From assembly GCF_000718135.1 (NCBI RefSeq), contig NZ_JOEM01000009.1, positions 248,001 through 312,000 of the forward strand: 64,000 bases of DNA. The letters run 5' to 3'. This DNA comes from Streptomyces cyaneofuscatus. Lineage in GTDB: Bacteria > Actinomycetota > Actinomycetes > Streptomycetales > Streptomycetaceae. The notes below the pieces were generated by a model. It had not been told where the DNA came from. It worked only from the letters and a program-made list of their open reading frames with translations, and did not search any database. The translations under genes were made by a program, and so were the position numbers. Positions 26,441-34,483 of the stretch are shown in pieces. How positions within the stretch are numbered: position 1 is the first letter of the stretch; each line of letters opens with the position of its first letter.

Positions 26441-27185
26441 CGATGAGCGACGCGCGGGGGTGGGAGGGCGTCGCGGCGGCGATCGGCGCGTGGCCGTCGG
26501 TGGCGGTCGTCAACCGCCGCGGCCGTACGCCTTCGGGCCCGCTGACCAGCACCTACTCGCTGCGGGCCGAGGTGGAGGACCTGGGCGTGGTGCTGGACGC
26601 GTTCCCGGGTACGGAGGCGCTGTTCGGGTGGAGCTACGGGGGCCTGATCGCCCTGCTGGCCGCAGGTGAGCGGCCTCTGCCTCACGTGATCGCGTACGAG
26701 CCGGTGATACGGCCGTTCGGCCTCGACGTGCTCCCGGACCTCAGGGCAGCCGAGGAGGCGGGGGACCTGGACGCGGTCGTGGGGATCGTGCACCGGCGGA
26801 TCGCGGGACTCGACGCGGCGGTGGTGGAGGCCCTGCGCGCGGACCGGGAGGGGTGGGAGGCCCTGCGCCGCCTGGCCGGGCCCGCCTGTGCCGAGCTCGC
26901 CGCGCTGAACGGGGACGCCGTGCCCGAAGCGCTCGCCGGCCGGGCGGACCGGGTGGACCTGATCGTCGGCGAGCTGAATCGCGGGCGAGCCCCGTACGGA
27001 CGGCCTTCGAGGAGGTCGCCCGGCGGGTGGCGCGCGCCGAGGTCCACGTACTCCCTGGTCAGGGGCATGTGGCCCATCTCCAGGCGCCGGGGGAGCTCGC
27101 CCGGTCGCTCGACGGCTTGGCCGCCGTCCGAGCCGACCCTCCGGCCGCTGTCCGACGGGCTCCGGACAACCTTCCGGCCGCTTGA
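26420..27185 (+). pseudogene. Alpha/beta hydrolase, 5'-truncated and frameshifted
   Basis: The reading frame enters in the middle of the fold at LVVVPGAMSDARGWEGVA (normally preceded by about 25 residues), continues through the nucleophile elbow FGWSYGGL and breaks near 26985-27000. Up to GELNRGRAP it is in frame 1; from SPVRTAFEEVARRVARA to the catalytic-His segment LPGQGHVAHL and the stop at 27183-27185 it is in a different frame. One base deletion explains the shift. It faces the start-less TetR gene head to head with no intergenic space. Confidence 0.75.
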
Positions 27186-27210
27186 TGCGGTCTCAGCTGC
27201 CTTCTCCGCT

Positions 27211-27251
27211 CGGTCGGCCCGCCGCCCCGACATGCGGTGGCGGGCCGACCG
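27211..27251 (+). terminator. Terminator hairpin after the hydrolase remnant
   Basis: 13-bp perfect stem (27211-27223 and 27239-27251, CGGTCGGCCCGCC and complement), 15-nt loop, 25 bp after the remnant's stop. Confidence 0.75.
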
Positions 27252-27333
27252 GCAGAGACTCGGTACGGATCACCGGGTCCGGGTCCGGGCTCGGGCCCGG
27301 TTCCCGGACCTACCCGTACCGAGGAGGAACACC

Positions 27334-27660
27334 ATGACCACATCGATCAGCGACCCGGTGGTGGAGAGGTTCGTCGCCGCCGTCAACGCGGGGGACGAGA
27401 CCGCTTTCACCGCCGTCCTCACCGAGGACGCCACGATGTCCGACGACGGCAGCGAACGGGATCTGGCCGCCTGGACGGAGAAGGAGATCTTCTCCCCGAA
27501 GGCGAACGGCCGGATGGACGTCGTGCAGGCCTCGGACGACGGCCGCACCCTCGTCGTCGACTACACGAACGACACGTGGGGCACGATGCGGACGCGCTGG
27601 TCCTTCACGGTCACCGGCGACCGCATCAGCCGCTTCGAGACGGGCCAGGCACCGGCCTGA
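27334..27660 (+). CDS. SnoaL-like / NTF2-fold protein
   Basis: 108 residues, a single NTF2-like domain: DPVVERFVAAVNAGDETAFTAVLTEDATM then DGSERDLAAW and the closing strand VTGDRISRFETGQ. GAGGAGG precedes ATG 27334 at the ideal distance. Members are small enzymes or ligand-binding proteins; no specific function is recognisable. It converges on the sigma factor gene, whose own C-terminal domain has the same fold. Confidence 0.83.
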   Translation: MTTSISDPVVERFVAAVNAGDETAFTAVLTEDATMSDDGSERDLAAWTEKEIFSPKANGRMDVVQASDDGRTLVVDYTNDTWGTMRTRWSFTVTGDRISRFETGQAPA

Positions 27661-27682
27661 CCGCGCAGTACCTCCCTCTTCC

Positions 27683-28594
27683 TCACCCTCCCCGCAGCCA
27701 CGGCCCCAGCTTCTCCGGGTTGCGGACCGCCCAGATCCGGGCGACCCGGCCGTCGTCGGCGAGCTCGAACGAGGCCACGGTCATCACCGTGCCGTCCCGC
27801 CGGGCCACCAGCCCCGGCGCCCCGTTGACCGACCGCTCCAGGAGCTCCAGCCCCGGGGCCTTGTCGGCGATGGCGACCATGTACTGGGCGATGCGCACGC
27901 CGCCCTCGACCGGCCGCAGGACCGTACCGACCAGGCCTCCGCCGTCGGCGGTCATCACGGCGGCCGTGTCGAGGAGGTCGACGAGGGCGGCGATGTCCTT
28001 GCTCTCCCACGCCTCCTTGACCCGCCGCACGGCTTCGGCCTGCCCGGATCCCGCTGCCGGAGCCTGCGAACCACGCGCCCGCCGCCGGGCGGAGGCCGCG
28101 AGCTGCTTGCAGGCCGCGGGGGTCCGGCCGAGAACATCGGCGATCTCGGCGAAGGGGTAGCGGAAGACGTCGTGCAGGACGAACGCCACCCGCTCGGCGG
28201 GCGTCATCGACTCCAGTACGACGAGGAAGGCCATGGTCACCGACTCGTCCAGCACCACCTGGTGGGCGGGATCCGTGGCGCCCGCTTCCCGTGTGGACCC
28301 CCACTCGGCGCGGTCGGGCACCGGCTCGGGCAGCCATGCGCCGACATACCGCTCCCGCCGGGCCCGCGCCGAGCCGAGTACGTCGAGACAGATGCGGCCG
28401 GTCACCGTGGTCAGCCAGGCACCGGGAGAGCGGACGTCGTCCCGCCGGCCGCGCGGCAACGCATACCAGCGCGCGTAGGCCTCCTGTACGGCGTCCTCGG
28501 CCTCGGCCAGTGACCCGAGCAACCGGTAGGCAACATTGATGAGTTGCCGCCGCTCACCGGCTATCGCCCCGGCACCCGCCCCAGCTTCCCCCAT
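27683..28594 (-). CDS. sigJ: ECF41-type sigma factor (SigJ family)
   Basis: 303 residues. Sigma region 2 (about 13-75, LINVAYRLLGSLAEAEDAVQ), the ECF41 hallmark YVGAWLPEP (83-91), region 4 (118-170, ESMTPAERVAFVLHDVF) and a C-terminal SnoaL-like domain (185-300). The linker DGGG (217-220) and the NPEKL motif (292-296) match the conserved DGGGK and NPDKL motifs by which the C-terminal domain controls ECF41 sigma activity. ECF41 factors lack a separate anti-sigma. A small membrane protein is divergent from it. The paralogue name sigJ is tentative. Confidence 0.88.
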   Translation of the reverse strand: MGEAGAGAGAIAGERRQLINVAYRLLGSLAEAEDAVQEAYARWYALPRGRRDDVRSPGAWLTTVTGRICLDVLGSARARRERYVGAWLPEPVPDRAEWGSTREAGATDPAHQVVLDESVTMAFLVVLESMTPAERVAFVLHDVFRYPFAEIADVLGRTPAACKQLAASARRRARGSQAPAAGSGQAEAVRRVKEAWESKDIAALVDLLDTAAVMTADGGGLVGTVLRPVEGGVRIAQYMVAIADKAPGLELLERSVNGAPGLVARRDGTVMTVASFELADDGRVARIWAVRNPEKLGPWLRGG

Positions 28595-28710
28595 GCCCGA
28601 TCATCCCCCCCCCGCCTTACCTTTCGTACGCCCATGTCGTCGGGCTGGTGAGACCTTATCGATCCACTGCTCCCCGGGCGGGGGCGGCAAAGCGGAAAGG
28701 GGACCGTGGC

Positions 28711-29145
28711 ATGGCCACCCAGGCGACGACGACGAACGTGGCGGCACCGCACCGCTACTCATTCCTGCAGATCACGACCGCTCTGCAGACCCTGACCATC
28801 TTCACCCAGGCGGTCTCCGCCGGGCTCCTGTTCACCACGGCGTACGGGGAAGTGCTGCACGACGTCGGAGCGCGGGTGCTGTACGGGGCGTCGATGCTGT
28901 ACGTCCTCGCGGCGGTGCTGGCCTGGAAGCCGGGCGGCGGCTCGCCCCGGCAGATCTGGTACGCGACCGGCTTCCTGGCCCTCGCCTCGGCTCAGGTGGC
29001 GGTCGGCATCGCGCACATCTCGTCGGTCCATGTCCCGCTGGGCGTCCTGATGTTCGGCCTGAGCGTGCTGGCGCTGGCACGGCAGGCCCGGCCGGGACAT
29101 CAGGCCCGGTCGGGGCCTCGGGGTCAGGGCCGATCGACCCGGTAG
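28711..29145 (+). CDS. Four-helix membrane protein
   Basis: 144 residues. Four hydrophobic segments: ITTALQTLTIFTQAVSAGLL, RVLYGASMLYVLAAVLAW, IWYATGFLALASAQVAVGI and VPLGVLMFGLSVLALA, then a basic tail. It starts at ATG 28711 after AAAGGGGACCG. Divergent from the ECF41 sigma gene (116 bp), so it may be a target. Its 3' end overlaps the converging GNAT gene by 22 bp. Family unknown to me. Confidence 0.75.
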   Translation: MATQATTTNVAAPHRYSFLQITTALQTLTIFTQAVSAGLLFTTAYGEVLHDVGARVLYGASMLYVLAAVLAWKPGGGSPRQIWYATGFLALASAQVAVGIAHISSVHVPLGVLMFGLSVLALARQARPGHQARSGPRGQGRSTR

Positions 29146-29657
29146 AGGTAGTGGGCCCGCCCGTCGACGGGGTTGTCCGGCTCCAGCTCGCCCTCGGCGA
29201 CCCGCCGCATCCCGGCCTTCTCCAAGGCCCGCCAGGACGCCCGGTTGGCCACCGATACGGGCACGAGAACGCACGGGGCGTCGGAATGCTCGTCCCAGAT
29301 CGCCTGGAGAGCCGACCGGATCATCCGCGGTCCGATCCCCCGGCCGACGAGCTGCGGCTCGCCGATCAGATAGTCCATGGTCATGGCCCCGGAAGGGACC
29401 TCGACGAGGGTGGAGACCTCCACCAGATACTCGGGATAGTCGGCCAGCCGGCACCGCTGGAGCAGCCCCACCGGAGTGCCGTCAAGGTGGGCGAGCAGCT
29501 CCTCCGAGGGCTCCTCCCCCCTGACGGCGGGCCCGAAGTCCCGTCGTACGGCCTCGACCGAGGTCTCATGGTTCCACCACCGGGCCACGTGCGGCTGTCC
29601 CAACCAGGAGATCAGCAGCAGGAAGTCGTCCTCGGTGAGCCGACGCCAGGTGATCAT
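29124..29657 (-). CDS. GNAT acetyltransferase (aminoglycoside 6'-type group)
   Basis: 177 residues from ATG 29657. The motifs MITWRRLTEDDF, QPHVARWWNHETSVEAVRRDFGPAVRGEEPSE (given in parts), DYLIGEPQLVGRGIGPRMI (acetyl-CoA binding loop) and NRASWRALEKAGM are those of the AAC(6')-like acetyltransferases. Many members of the group do not modify aminoglycosides, so resistance should not be assumed. It is cytoplasmic. GGAGGTTCCCG lies upstream of the start codon. Confidence 0.86.
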   Translation of the reverse strand: MITWRRLTEDDFLLLISWLGQPHVARWWNHETSVEAVRRDFGPAVRGEEPSEELLAHLDGTPVGLLQRCRLADYPEYLVEVSTLVEVPSGAMTMDYLIGEPQLVGRGIGPRMIRSALQAIWDEHSDAPCVLVPVSVANRASWRALEKAGMRRVAEGELEPDNPVDGRAHYLYRVDRP

Positions 29658-29776
29658 CGGGAACCTCCAGCGTGACGCGGCGGCAGGGGGGGGCTGGGGC
29701 GCGGAAGCCGGGCGCCCCCACCGCCATCCAGCATCCAGCCTAAAGACTGGGGCACGAGTGGAGCCACCAGCCGTCG

Positions 29777-30571
29777 TCAGAGGCTCTGCTGGGAGGGCCC
29801 GCGCCTGACGGGCATCATCGTCTCCACGGAGTCCTGAGCGAGGTGGTCCAGGATCAGCCGGTTGACCAGCCCGGGCTTTTCCAACGGGACCAGGTGAGAG
29901 GCGCCGGGGACGACGGCCAGGCTGCCTTGAGGCAGCCCGGAGTACAGGGCGTTCGTGTGCTCCAGCGTCATCATGTCGTCGTCCCCGACCATGACGAGGG
30001 TCGGCGCTGAGATCCGCGCGAGGTCGGCGGTGGAAATCGTCGGCTGGGTGCGCCACATCTCGATGATCTTCCGAGCCACCACCGGCCAATGACCTGAGCC
30101 GTCGGGCGTCACGGCCTCGTACATCTGACGAAAGAAGTCCAGGTCGTCCCCGTCGGCCGTCATCGTGTCCAGCATCTCCGGCTTGACGAAACACTCCGGG
30201 CCGGGGAGAAAGTTGGCGCCGATGACCACGACCTTGCGGACCAGTTCGGGCCGGGTGAGCGAAAGGAGCAGGGCGACTACGCCACCATCACTCCACCCGA
30301 CCAGGTGAGCCGGCCCGCCGGCGATCTTCTCCACGAAGGCCGCCATGTCGTCGGCCATGTCCTGATAGGTCAGAGGGCCCTCCACGTCCGGAGTGTGCCC
30401 GTGCGCACGCCGCTCCGGGAGTAGGACGCGGTAGGCGGCAGCAAGATCCGCACGCTGCGCGCCCCAGGTGGCGGCGGTGCAGAAGCCACCGTGCAGGAGT
30501 ACCAGCGGGTCGCCGGCCCCTTCAGCCTCGTACCAGGTCCTGACGCCGGGGAGGTCCGTGTAGTCGCCCAT
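29777..30571 (-). CDS. Alpha/beta hydrolase
   Basis: 264 residues from ATG 30571. Oxyanion motif LVLLHGGFCTAATWG, RRAHGHT, nucleophile elbow VGWSDGGVV (Ser), acid near VMVGDDDMM and His in GASHLVPLEKP. This is the form of small esterases/haloperoxidase-like hydrolases. A GTG 13 codons upstream (VTGKRQ) is an alternative start. Divergent from a Nudix gene. Substrate unknown. Confidence 0.88.
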   Translation of the reverse strand: MGDYTDLPGVRTWYEAEGAGDPLVLLHGGFCTAATWGAQRADLAAAYRVLLPERRAHGHTPDVEGPLTYQDMADDMAAFVEKIAGGPAHLVGWSDGGVVALLLSLTRPELVRKVVVIGANFLPGPECFVKPEMLDTMTADGDDLDFFRQMYEAVTPDGSGHWPVVARKIIEMWRTQPTISTADLARISAPTLVMVGDDDMMTLEHTNALYSGLPQGSLAVVPGASHLVPLEKPGLVNRLILDHLAQDSVETMMPVRRGPSQQSL

Positions 30572-30777
30572 GAGCCCGGGCTCTTCCAGCCGTTGTCGCT
30601 TACCCGTCACCTGCACCGCCCACTTCCGGCCCAGCGGTATCGAACCGAGCGGGAACGGGGCCGCGGGGCTGCTGCCCGTACTCCCGATCTTCGCCCCGGA
30701 GGGGGCAGCCCGCATCTCCACCCGCCCGCACTCGTCCGGAGGGCTTCTGGCGCGGGCGCTCGGGGAAGAGTCCGAGC

Positions 30778-31254
30778 GTGGCCTACACTGCCGATGAACC
30801 GCTTGCAGACGATGGCCGTGGCAACTCCTTGATGTCTTTCGCACGGGGCGGCGAGGCAGAGCCGCCGCGGGACGCCCCGCTGTCGGCGGCCCTGGTGGCC
30901 TTGTGGAGAGCCGGCCGGGTCCTCATGGTCCTCGATCGGCACCGTCAGTCCTGGGAGCTTCCAGGGGGGAGCATCGAAGAGGGCGAAACCCTCCGACAGG
31001 CAGCCGCGCGCGAGCTGCTGGAGGAGACCGGGCACCAGTCTGACGAACGGATGCGGTTCATCGGCTACGCGCGGTTCGTGCTGGCGCCCGACCGCCGAAC
31101 CGAGTATCTCGCCCTGTACGCGGGATCCTGCGCGGAGACCCGGACCTTCGAGCCCACCGAGGAGATCGCGGCAATCCGCTGGTGGAACCTCCTCGAACAC
31201 CTTCCGGGGGATGTTCAGCCCCTGGACGCCTACCTCGCCGCGCTCACCCGGTGA
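30778..31254 (+). CDS. Nudix hydrolase
   Basis: 158 residues from GTG 30778. Perfect Nudix box: GGSIEEGETLRQAAARELLE followed by ETGH (consensus Gx5Ex7REUxEExGU). Preceded by LVALWRAGRVLMVLDRHRQSWELP. Hydrolyses nucleoside diphosphate derivatives; substrate not predictable. A later in-frame start at 30829/30832 is possible. No strong ribosome site is seen. Confidence 0.88.
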   Translation: MAYTADEPLADDGRGNSLMSFARGGEAEPPRDAPLSAALVALWRAGRVLMVLDRHRQSWELPGGSIEEGETLRQAAARELLEETGHQSDERMRFIGYARFVLAPDRRTEYLALYAGSCAETRTFEPTEEIAAIRWWNLLEHLPGDVQPLDAYLAALTR

Positions 31255-31414
31255 CCCGGCAGCGACGCCACCACCCCACCACGCCACAGAGCCTGGAGCT
31301 CGTCGGCTCGGGCCGCGATCCGCATCGACGCACGCAACTCGGCCTCGCGGTCTGCGGCCGCCGGACGGAGCCTGGGCCTGCTTGCCGGAGCACTCTCAGT
31401 TCAGTATGGCGCGC

Positions 31415-31449
31415 GTACAACCACTGACCACATTCGCGTGTCTGTTCTG
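31415..31449 (+). promoter_or_regulatory. Bipartite promoter motif, second copy
   Basis: GTACAACC at 31415-31422, 17-nt spacer, GTCTGTTCTG at 31440-31449, then nnGAGnnAA. It ends 73 nt before the GTG start of the secreted protein. It is the same arrangement as at 8006-8040, while the spacer and downstream leader are not otherwise similar, which points to selection on the two blocks. Confidence 0.65.
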
Positions 31450-31522
31450 GTGAGCCAATCGGCTCCTGGATCACTCGGGTCCTGCGGGACTCTGCCCCGG
31501 GGCCCCCTCCCGTTGGGGACTC

Positions 31523-32383
31523 GTGCGTATTCGTGCCACCGTGGCCGCCGTTTCCGGTGCCATCGTCCTTTCCGCCCTCGCTGTGCCGGCCGCGCAGGCC
31601 GATGAGGGGCGTTCCTGGACTCTGGAGCCCGGCTTCACGGCCGTTCAGCCCAATTCCGGGGACAAGGGGAGGCAGGCGTTCGGCGCGACCGCCAAGGCCG
31701 CCGCCCCGAAGATCACCTCGGCGGTCGTCAACGCCGGGAAGCCGATCGCGGTCGGCACCACGGCCAAGAAGACGGTCTCCTTCTCCGCCACGGCCACCGC
31801 CGGCGTCGGCGTCGGCGGCGTGGCCGTGTTCATCTGGACCGGCAAGTCCATCGACGACAAGGACAGCTTGGGCTTCGGCGCGAACGGGAAGTCGCTTTCC
31901 TGCAAGGTCGTCAGCGCGACCACCACGACCTGCAAGGGCACCATCACCCTCGACCCGAGCGCGATGATCAACTCCGACGCCACCTCGTGGCGCGTCGGCG
32001 CTGCGGCCGTGACCGAGGAGGGCGAGGAGTTCGACAGCGAGTCGGTCTCCAAGGTCCGCGTCCAGCGCTTCTCGAAGCTGACGGTCAACGCGTCCCCGGA
32101 GCCGGTGAAGAAGGGCAAGACCATCACGGTCACCGGCAAGCTGACTCGCGCGAACTGGGACACCGGTACGTACAAGGGCTACACCCAGCAGCCTGTGAAG
32201 CTCCAGTTCGCGAAGAAGGGCGCCAAGAGCTACACGACCGTCAAGACGGTCAAGACCAGCTCGACCGGCACCCTGAAGACCACCGTCAAGGCCTCGGCCG
32301 ACGGCACCTGGCGCTACAGCTTCGCCGGCACGCCGAGCACCCCTGCCGTCTCGGCCACGGGCGACTACGTCGACGTGAAGTAG
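31523..32383 (+). CDS. Secreted protein, paralogue of 8114 gene
   Basis: 286 residues from GTG 31523. The signal peptide MRIRATVAAVSGAIVLSAL... AQA is cleaved near residue 26. The mature protein has a cysteine pair (SLSCKVV, TTCKGT) and ends in the same domain as the protein at 8114 (PEPVKKGKTITVTGKL ... KKGAKSYTTVKTVK ... STGTLKTTVKASADGTW ... TGDYVDVK, about 80% identical over 110 residues); the rest is diverged. Probably an extracellular Ig-like-fold protein. Shares its promoter motif with the paralogue. Confidence 0.82.
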   Translation: MRIRATVAAVSGAIVLSALAVPAAQADEGRSWTLEPGFTAVQPNSGDKGRQAFGATAKAAAPKITSAVVNAGKPIAVGTTAKKTVSFSATATAGVGVGGVAVFIWTGKSIDDKDSLGFGANGKSLSCKVVSATTTTCKGTITLDPSAMINSDATSWRVGAAAVTEEGEEFDSESVSKVRVQRFSKLTVNASPEPVKKGKTITVTGKLTRANWDTGTYKGYTQQPVKLQFAKKGAKSYTTVKTVKTSSTGTLKTTVKASADGTWRYSFAGTPSTPAVSATGDYVDVK

Positions 32384-32393
32384 AGCTACCAGC

Positions 32394-32428
32394 GAGGCCC
32401 CGGCAGGACGCTGTCCTGCCGGGGCCTC
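32394..32428 (+). terminator. Intrinsic terminator
   Basis: Perfect 15-bp stem GAGGCCCCGGCAGGA (32394-32408) and complement (32414-32428), 5-nt loop, 10 bp after the stop of the secreted-protein gene. Confidence 0.9.
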
Positions 32429-32579
32429 CTGCTGTACTGCGCCGTGGGGGTGGAACGGGGGCGGCGGTTGAGGTGCCCGTCGGCGAATGGGACCGCAGCG
32501 GTGGCGCCATCGTGGCCGGCGCCCCGGGGCTCGGCTCCTCCGGTGGGCTTCGTCACGCCGGAGGAGCCGTTGCCGGTGC

Positions 32580-32960
32580 TTACACCGTCGCGTTCCCGTC
32601 GGGGAGGGGTTCGCCGCCGAGGGCTTGGTCCAGGCTGTCGGCGATGTCGAAGTGCTCCAGTACCCGGGTGACGGTCAGCAGGGTGATGACGCTCGGCTGG
32701 AGGGGGCCCACGAGGACCAGACGGCGGGCGGCGGCGTGGTGCGCCAGACGAGCGCGGAGCAGGGTGTCGAGGAAGGAGCTGTCCCCGAAGGTGACGCCGG
32801 ACAGGTCCAGGACGGTGACGGGCAGGGCCTGTTCGTCGGCCTCGTTCCAGGCGGCGGGCAGCAGGTCCTGCTCATCGGCGTCGAAGTCACCACAAGCGGT
32901 GACCACCAGCGCGCCCTGTTCTCGGCGCACGTGGACACGGGCCTGGGATCTCCAGGGCAT
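32580..32960 (-). CDS. STAS-domain anti-sigma factor antagonist
   Basis: 126 residues. STAS fold with VTVLDLSGVTFGDSSFLDTLL, where D60-S61-S62 carries the phosphorylatable Ser of the SpoIIAA/RsbV family. The start HVRREQGALVVTACGDFDADEQDLL is also typical. Dephosphorylated protein binds an anti-sigma kinase. It lies in a cluster with a second STAS gene (111 bp away on the same strand) and an anti-sigma-type ATPase gene (33836). The stop codon is opposite the terminated secreted-protein gene. Confidence 0.86.
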   Translation of the reverse strand: MPWRSQARVHVRREQGALVVTACGDFDADEQDLLPAAWNEADEQALPVTVLDLSGVTFGDSSFLDTLLRARLAHHAAARRLVLVGPLQPSVITLLTVTRVLEHFDIADSLDQALGGEPLPDGNATV

Positions 32961-33071
32961 GGGGGGACCTCCTCACTTAGCGGTGGTCCAGACCAATGCC
33001 CCGGAATGTTGATTCCATGTCAGCAGCGCATGGTGCGTCCCGTCACGCCTGCCGGTCGGCACCCGTCCGGC

Positions 33072-33407
33072 TCAGACCGTTGTACGCACGGTCCCTCGGC
33101 CCACCGGGGCAGGCAGGAGCCGGTCCCATCCCCGGTCCGGGAAGGTGGCCGTGGCCACTTCCAGCAGGTGGGTGACCGGCGGTGTCAGGTTGGTCAGGGT
33201 GACCTGCGCGGGGGCGGTCGGTGTACTGATGAGGTGGAGTCCGGCGATGTCCATGAAGGTGACGGCGTGCAGGTCCCAGGTGACCTCGGCAACGGTGTCG
33301 GGGAGGCCGGTGAGGCAGGCCCGGAGGTGATCCAGGGTCCCGAAGTCGATGTCGCCGCGCGGGGTGAGTGTGGCGCCGCGGCCGTGCAGTTCAGTTGTGA
33401 CGTACAT
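33072..33407 (-). CDS. STAS-domain protein lacking the phosphoserine
   Basis: 111 residues, STAS fold: LTPRGDIDFGTLDHLRACL, then VTWDLHAVTFMDIAGLHLI. At the position of the regulatory D-S/T pair it has D53-I54-A55, so the usual phosphorylation site is missing. Similar variants in Streptomyces may bind partners constitutively. Start ATG 33407; the CDS is upstream of the serine-containing STAS gene on the same strand, so they could be an operon. Confidence 0.8.
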   Translation of the reverse strand: MYVTTELHGRGATLTPRGDIDFGTLDHLRACLTGLPDTVAEVTWDLHAVTFMDIAGLHLISTPTAPAQVTLTNLTPPVTHLLEVATATFPDRGWDRLLPAPVGRGTVRTTV

Positions 33408-33835
33408 GGTGTGCGCCCCCCTTCTGGGGGTTGCCGAGCCCGAAGACGAGGAGCGCCCCGCGTGCGGGGCTCTGTACGGCTACGGCGGGGCCGGATGCCC
33501 GTGGTGGGGGCAACGTCCGGCTCCCGAAGAGTCGGCACAGGGTCGCACCGACTCGGTCTCTTGTCTCTCCACCGTCCCACACATCAACCGCCACAAGCCA
33601 GGCCGGCCTCACGGCCGGGGGAAACGTCATCTGATTGTCGAGTGGGAACGGGCCGTGCCCCGCGTGGTTCCTGTCCGTATGATCGCCCGCGGGCAGGCTC
33701 GCCCCTCCTCCCATGGCGCTCGGGGCCGGGGGGTTCCGTCCGGTGCCTTCCAACGGCCCTGCCGCCGGAGCGCCGTATGTCCCGGCGCGGGGCGAGCGGG
33801 GTGTGCCGTCAGGAGGTCAGGGCAGGTGATGTGCG
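33408..33835. other. Divergent intergenic region, 428 bp
   Basis: Between the STAS operon (leftward) and the anti-sigma ATPase gene (rightward). It should hold both promoters. Open frames here have shadow-like composition. I see no RNA gene or strong hairpin. Confidence 0.4.
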
Positions 33836-34306
33836 ATGAGCGATGACTGTGCCGGAACCGATGCCCGTGCGGGGGGTGACCCGCATCAGGCCCAGGCGGC
33901 CCCTCTGCCGGGGCCGGGCGTCGGCCTGCCCGCGACGGCGGCCGACGCGCGTTCCCTCGTACGTGAACAGATGGCTCTCGGCGCTCCGGATCCGCAGGAG
34001 GAAGCCGGTGCGCGGATGCTGGCGGACGCGCTGTTGGTGACCTCGGAGCTCGTCACCAACGCGATCCGGCACGGCGACGGACTCACCGCCTTCGACCTGT
34101 GGATCACCGACGACGGACTGATCCTGAATGTCGCGGACGCCAGTACGTGCCCGCCGGTGACCACCGATCCCAGAAACCGGCTGAAAGGCCAGGTCGGCGG
34201 GTTCGGCTGGCCGCTGGTCTGCCGCCTCGCGCGGCATGTCGCGGTCACCGCTCTTCCGGACGGAAAGCAGATCACCGTCCTCATCAGCCTCACACCACCG
34301 GCCTGA
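33836..34306 (+). CDS. Anti-sigma factor type ATPase (HATPase_c_2, RsbW-like)
   Basis: 156 residues from ATG 33836; a GGAGGT element lies some 18 bases upstream. After a 30-residue disordered start, the GHKL core has N-box SELVTNAIRHG (E71, N75), G1 VADAS and G2 GGFGWPLVCRL. These are the marks of RsbW/SpoIIAB-like Ser kinases and of many orphan Streptomyces anti-sigma proteins. Together with the two STAS genes it forms a plausible partner-switching set. The sigma factor it controls is not in the window beyond the ECF41 gene, which should not be a target. Confidence 0.86.
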   Translation: MSDDCAGTDARAGGDPHQAQAAPLPGPGVGLPATAADARSLVREQMALGAPDPQEEAGARMLADALLVTSELVTNAIRHGDGLTAFDLWITDDGLILNVADASTCPPVTTDPRNRLKGQVGGFGWPLVCRLARHVAVTALPDGKQITVLISLTPPA

Positions 34307-34483
34307 CAGGCGCGTCGGTGGCATCGCAGGGGCGTCAGCCAGAGGGACATGGGTGCCCCTGATCACGCCACCCGGGCATGGCCCGGCGGAGCATGCGGCT
34401 GTGACGGCACCGGATCGGCCTTCGCTCTGCCGGTGGCAGAACACGAGCCGGACCGGGGTGGACGACCCCTACAGTCCAGCCTC

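Noticed and set aside
23913..26552. 879-codon minus-strand frame
   Set aside because: Antisense to SDR and LysR genes; its only protein-like part is in a different frame from TetR.
27261..27320. GGGTCCGGGTCC repeat near the SnoaL gene
   Set aside because: Short simple repeat in G+C-rich spacer, no sign of function.
28595..28710. Promoter of ECF41 type upstream of the membrane protein
   Set aside because: Looked for a TGTCACA-type -35 and a CGTC -10; not found, so not annotated.
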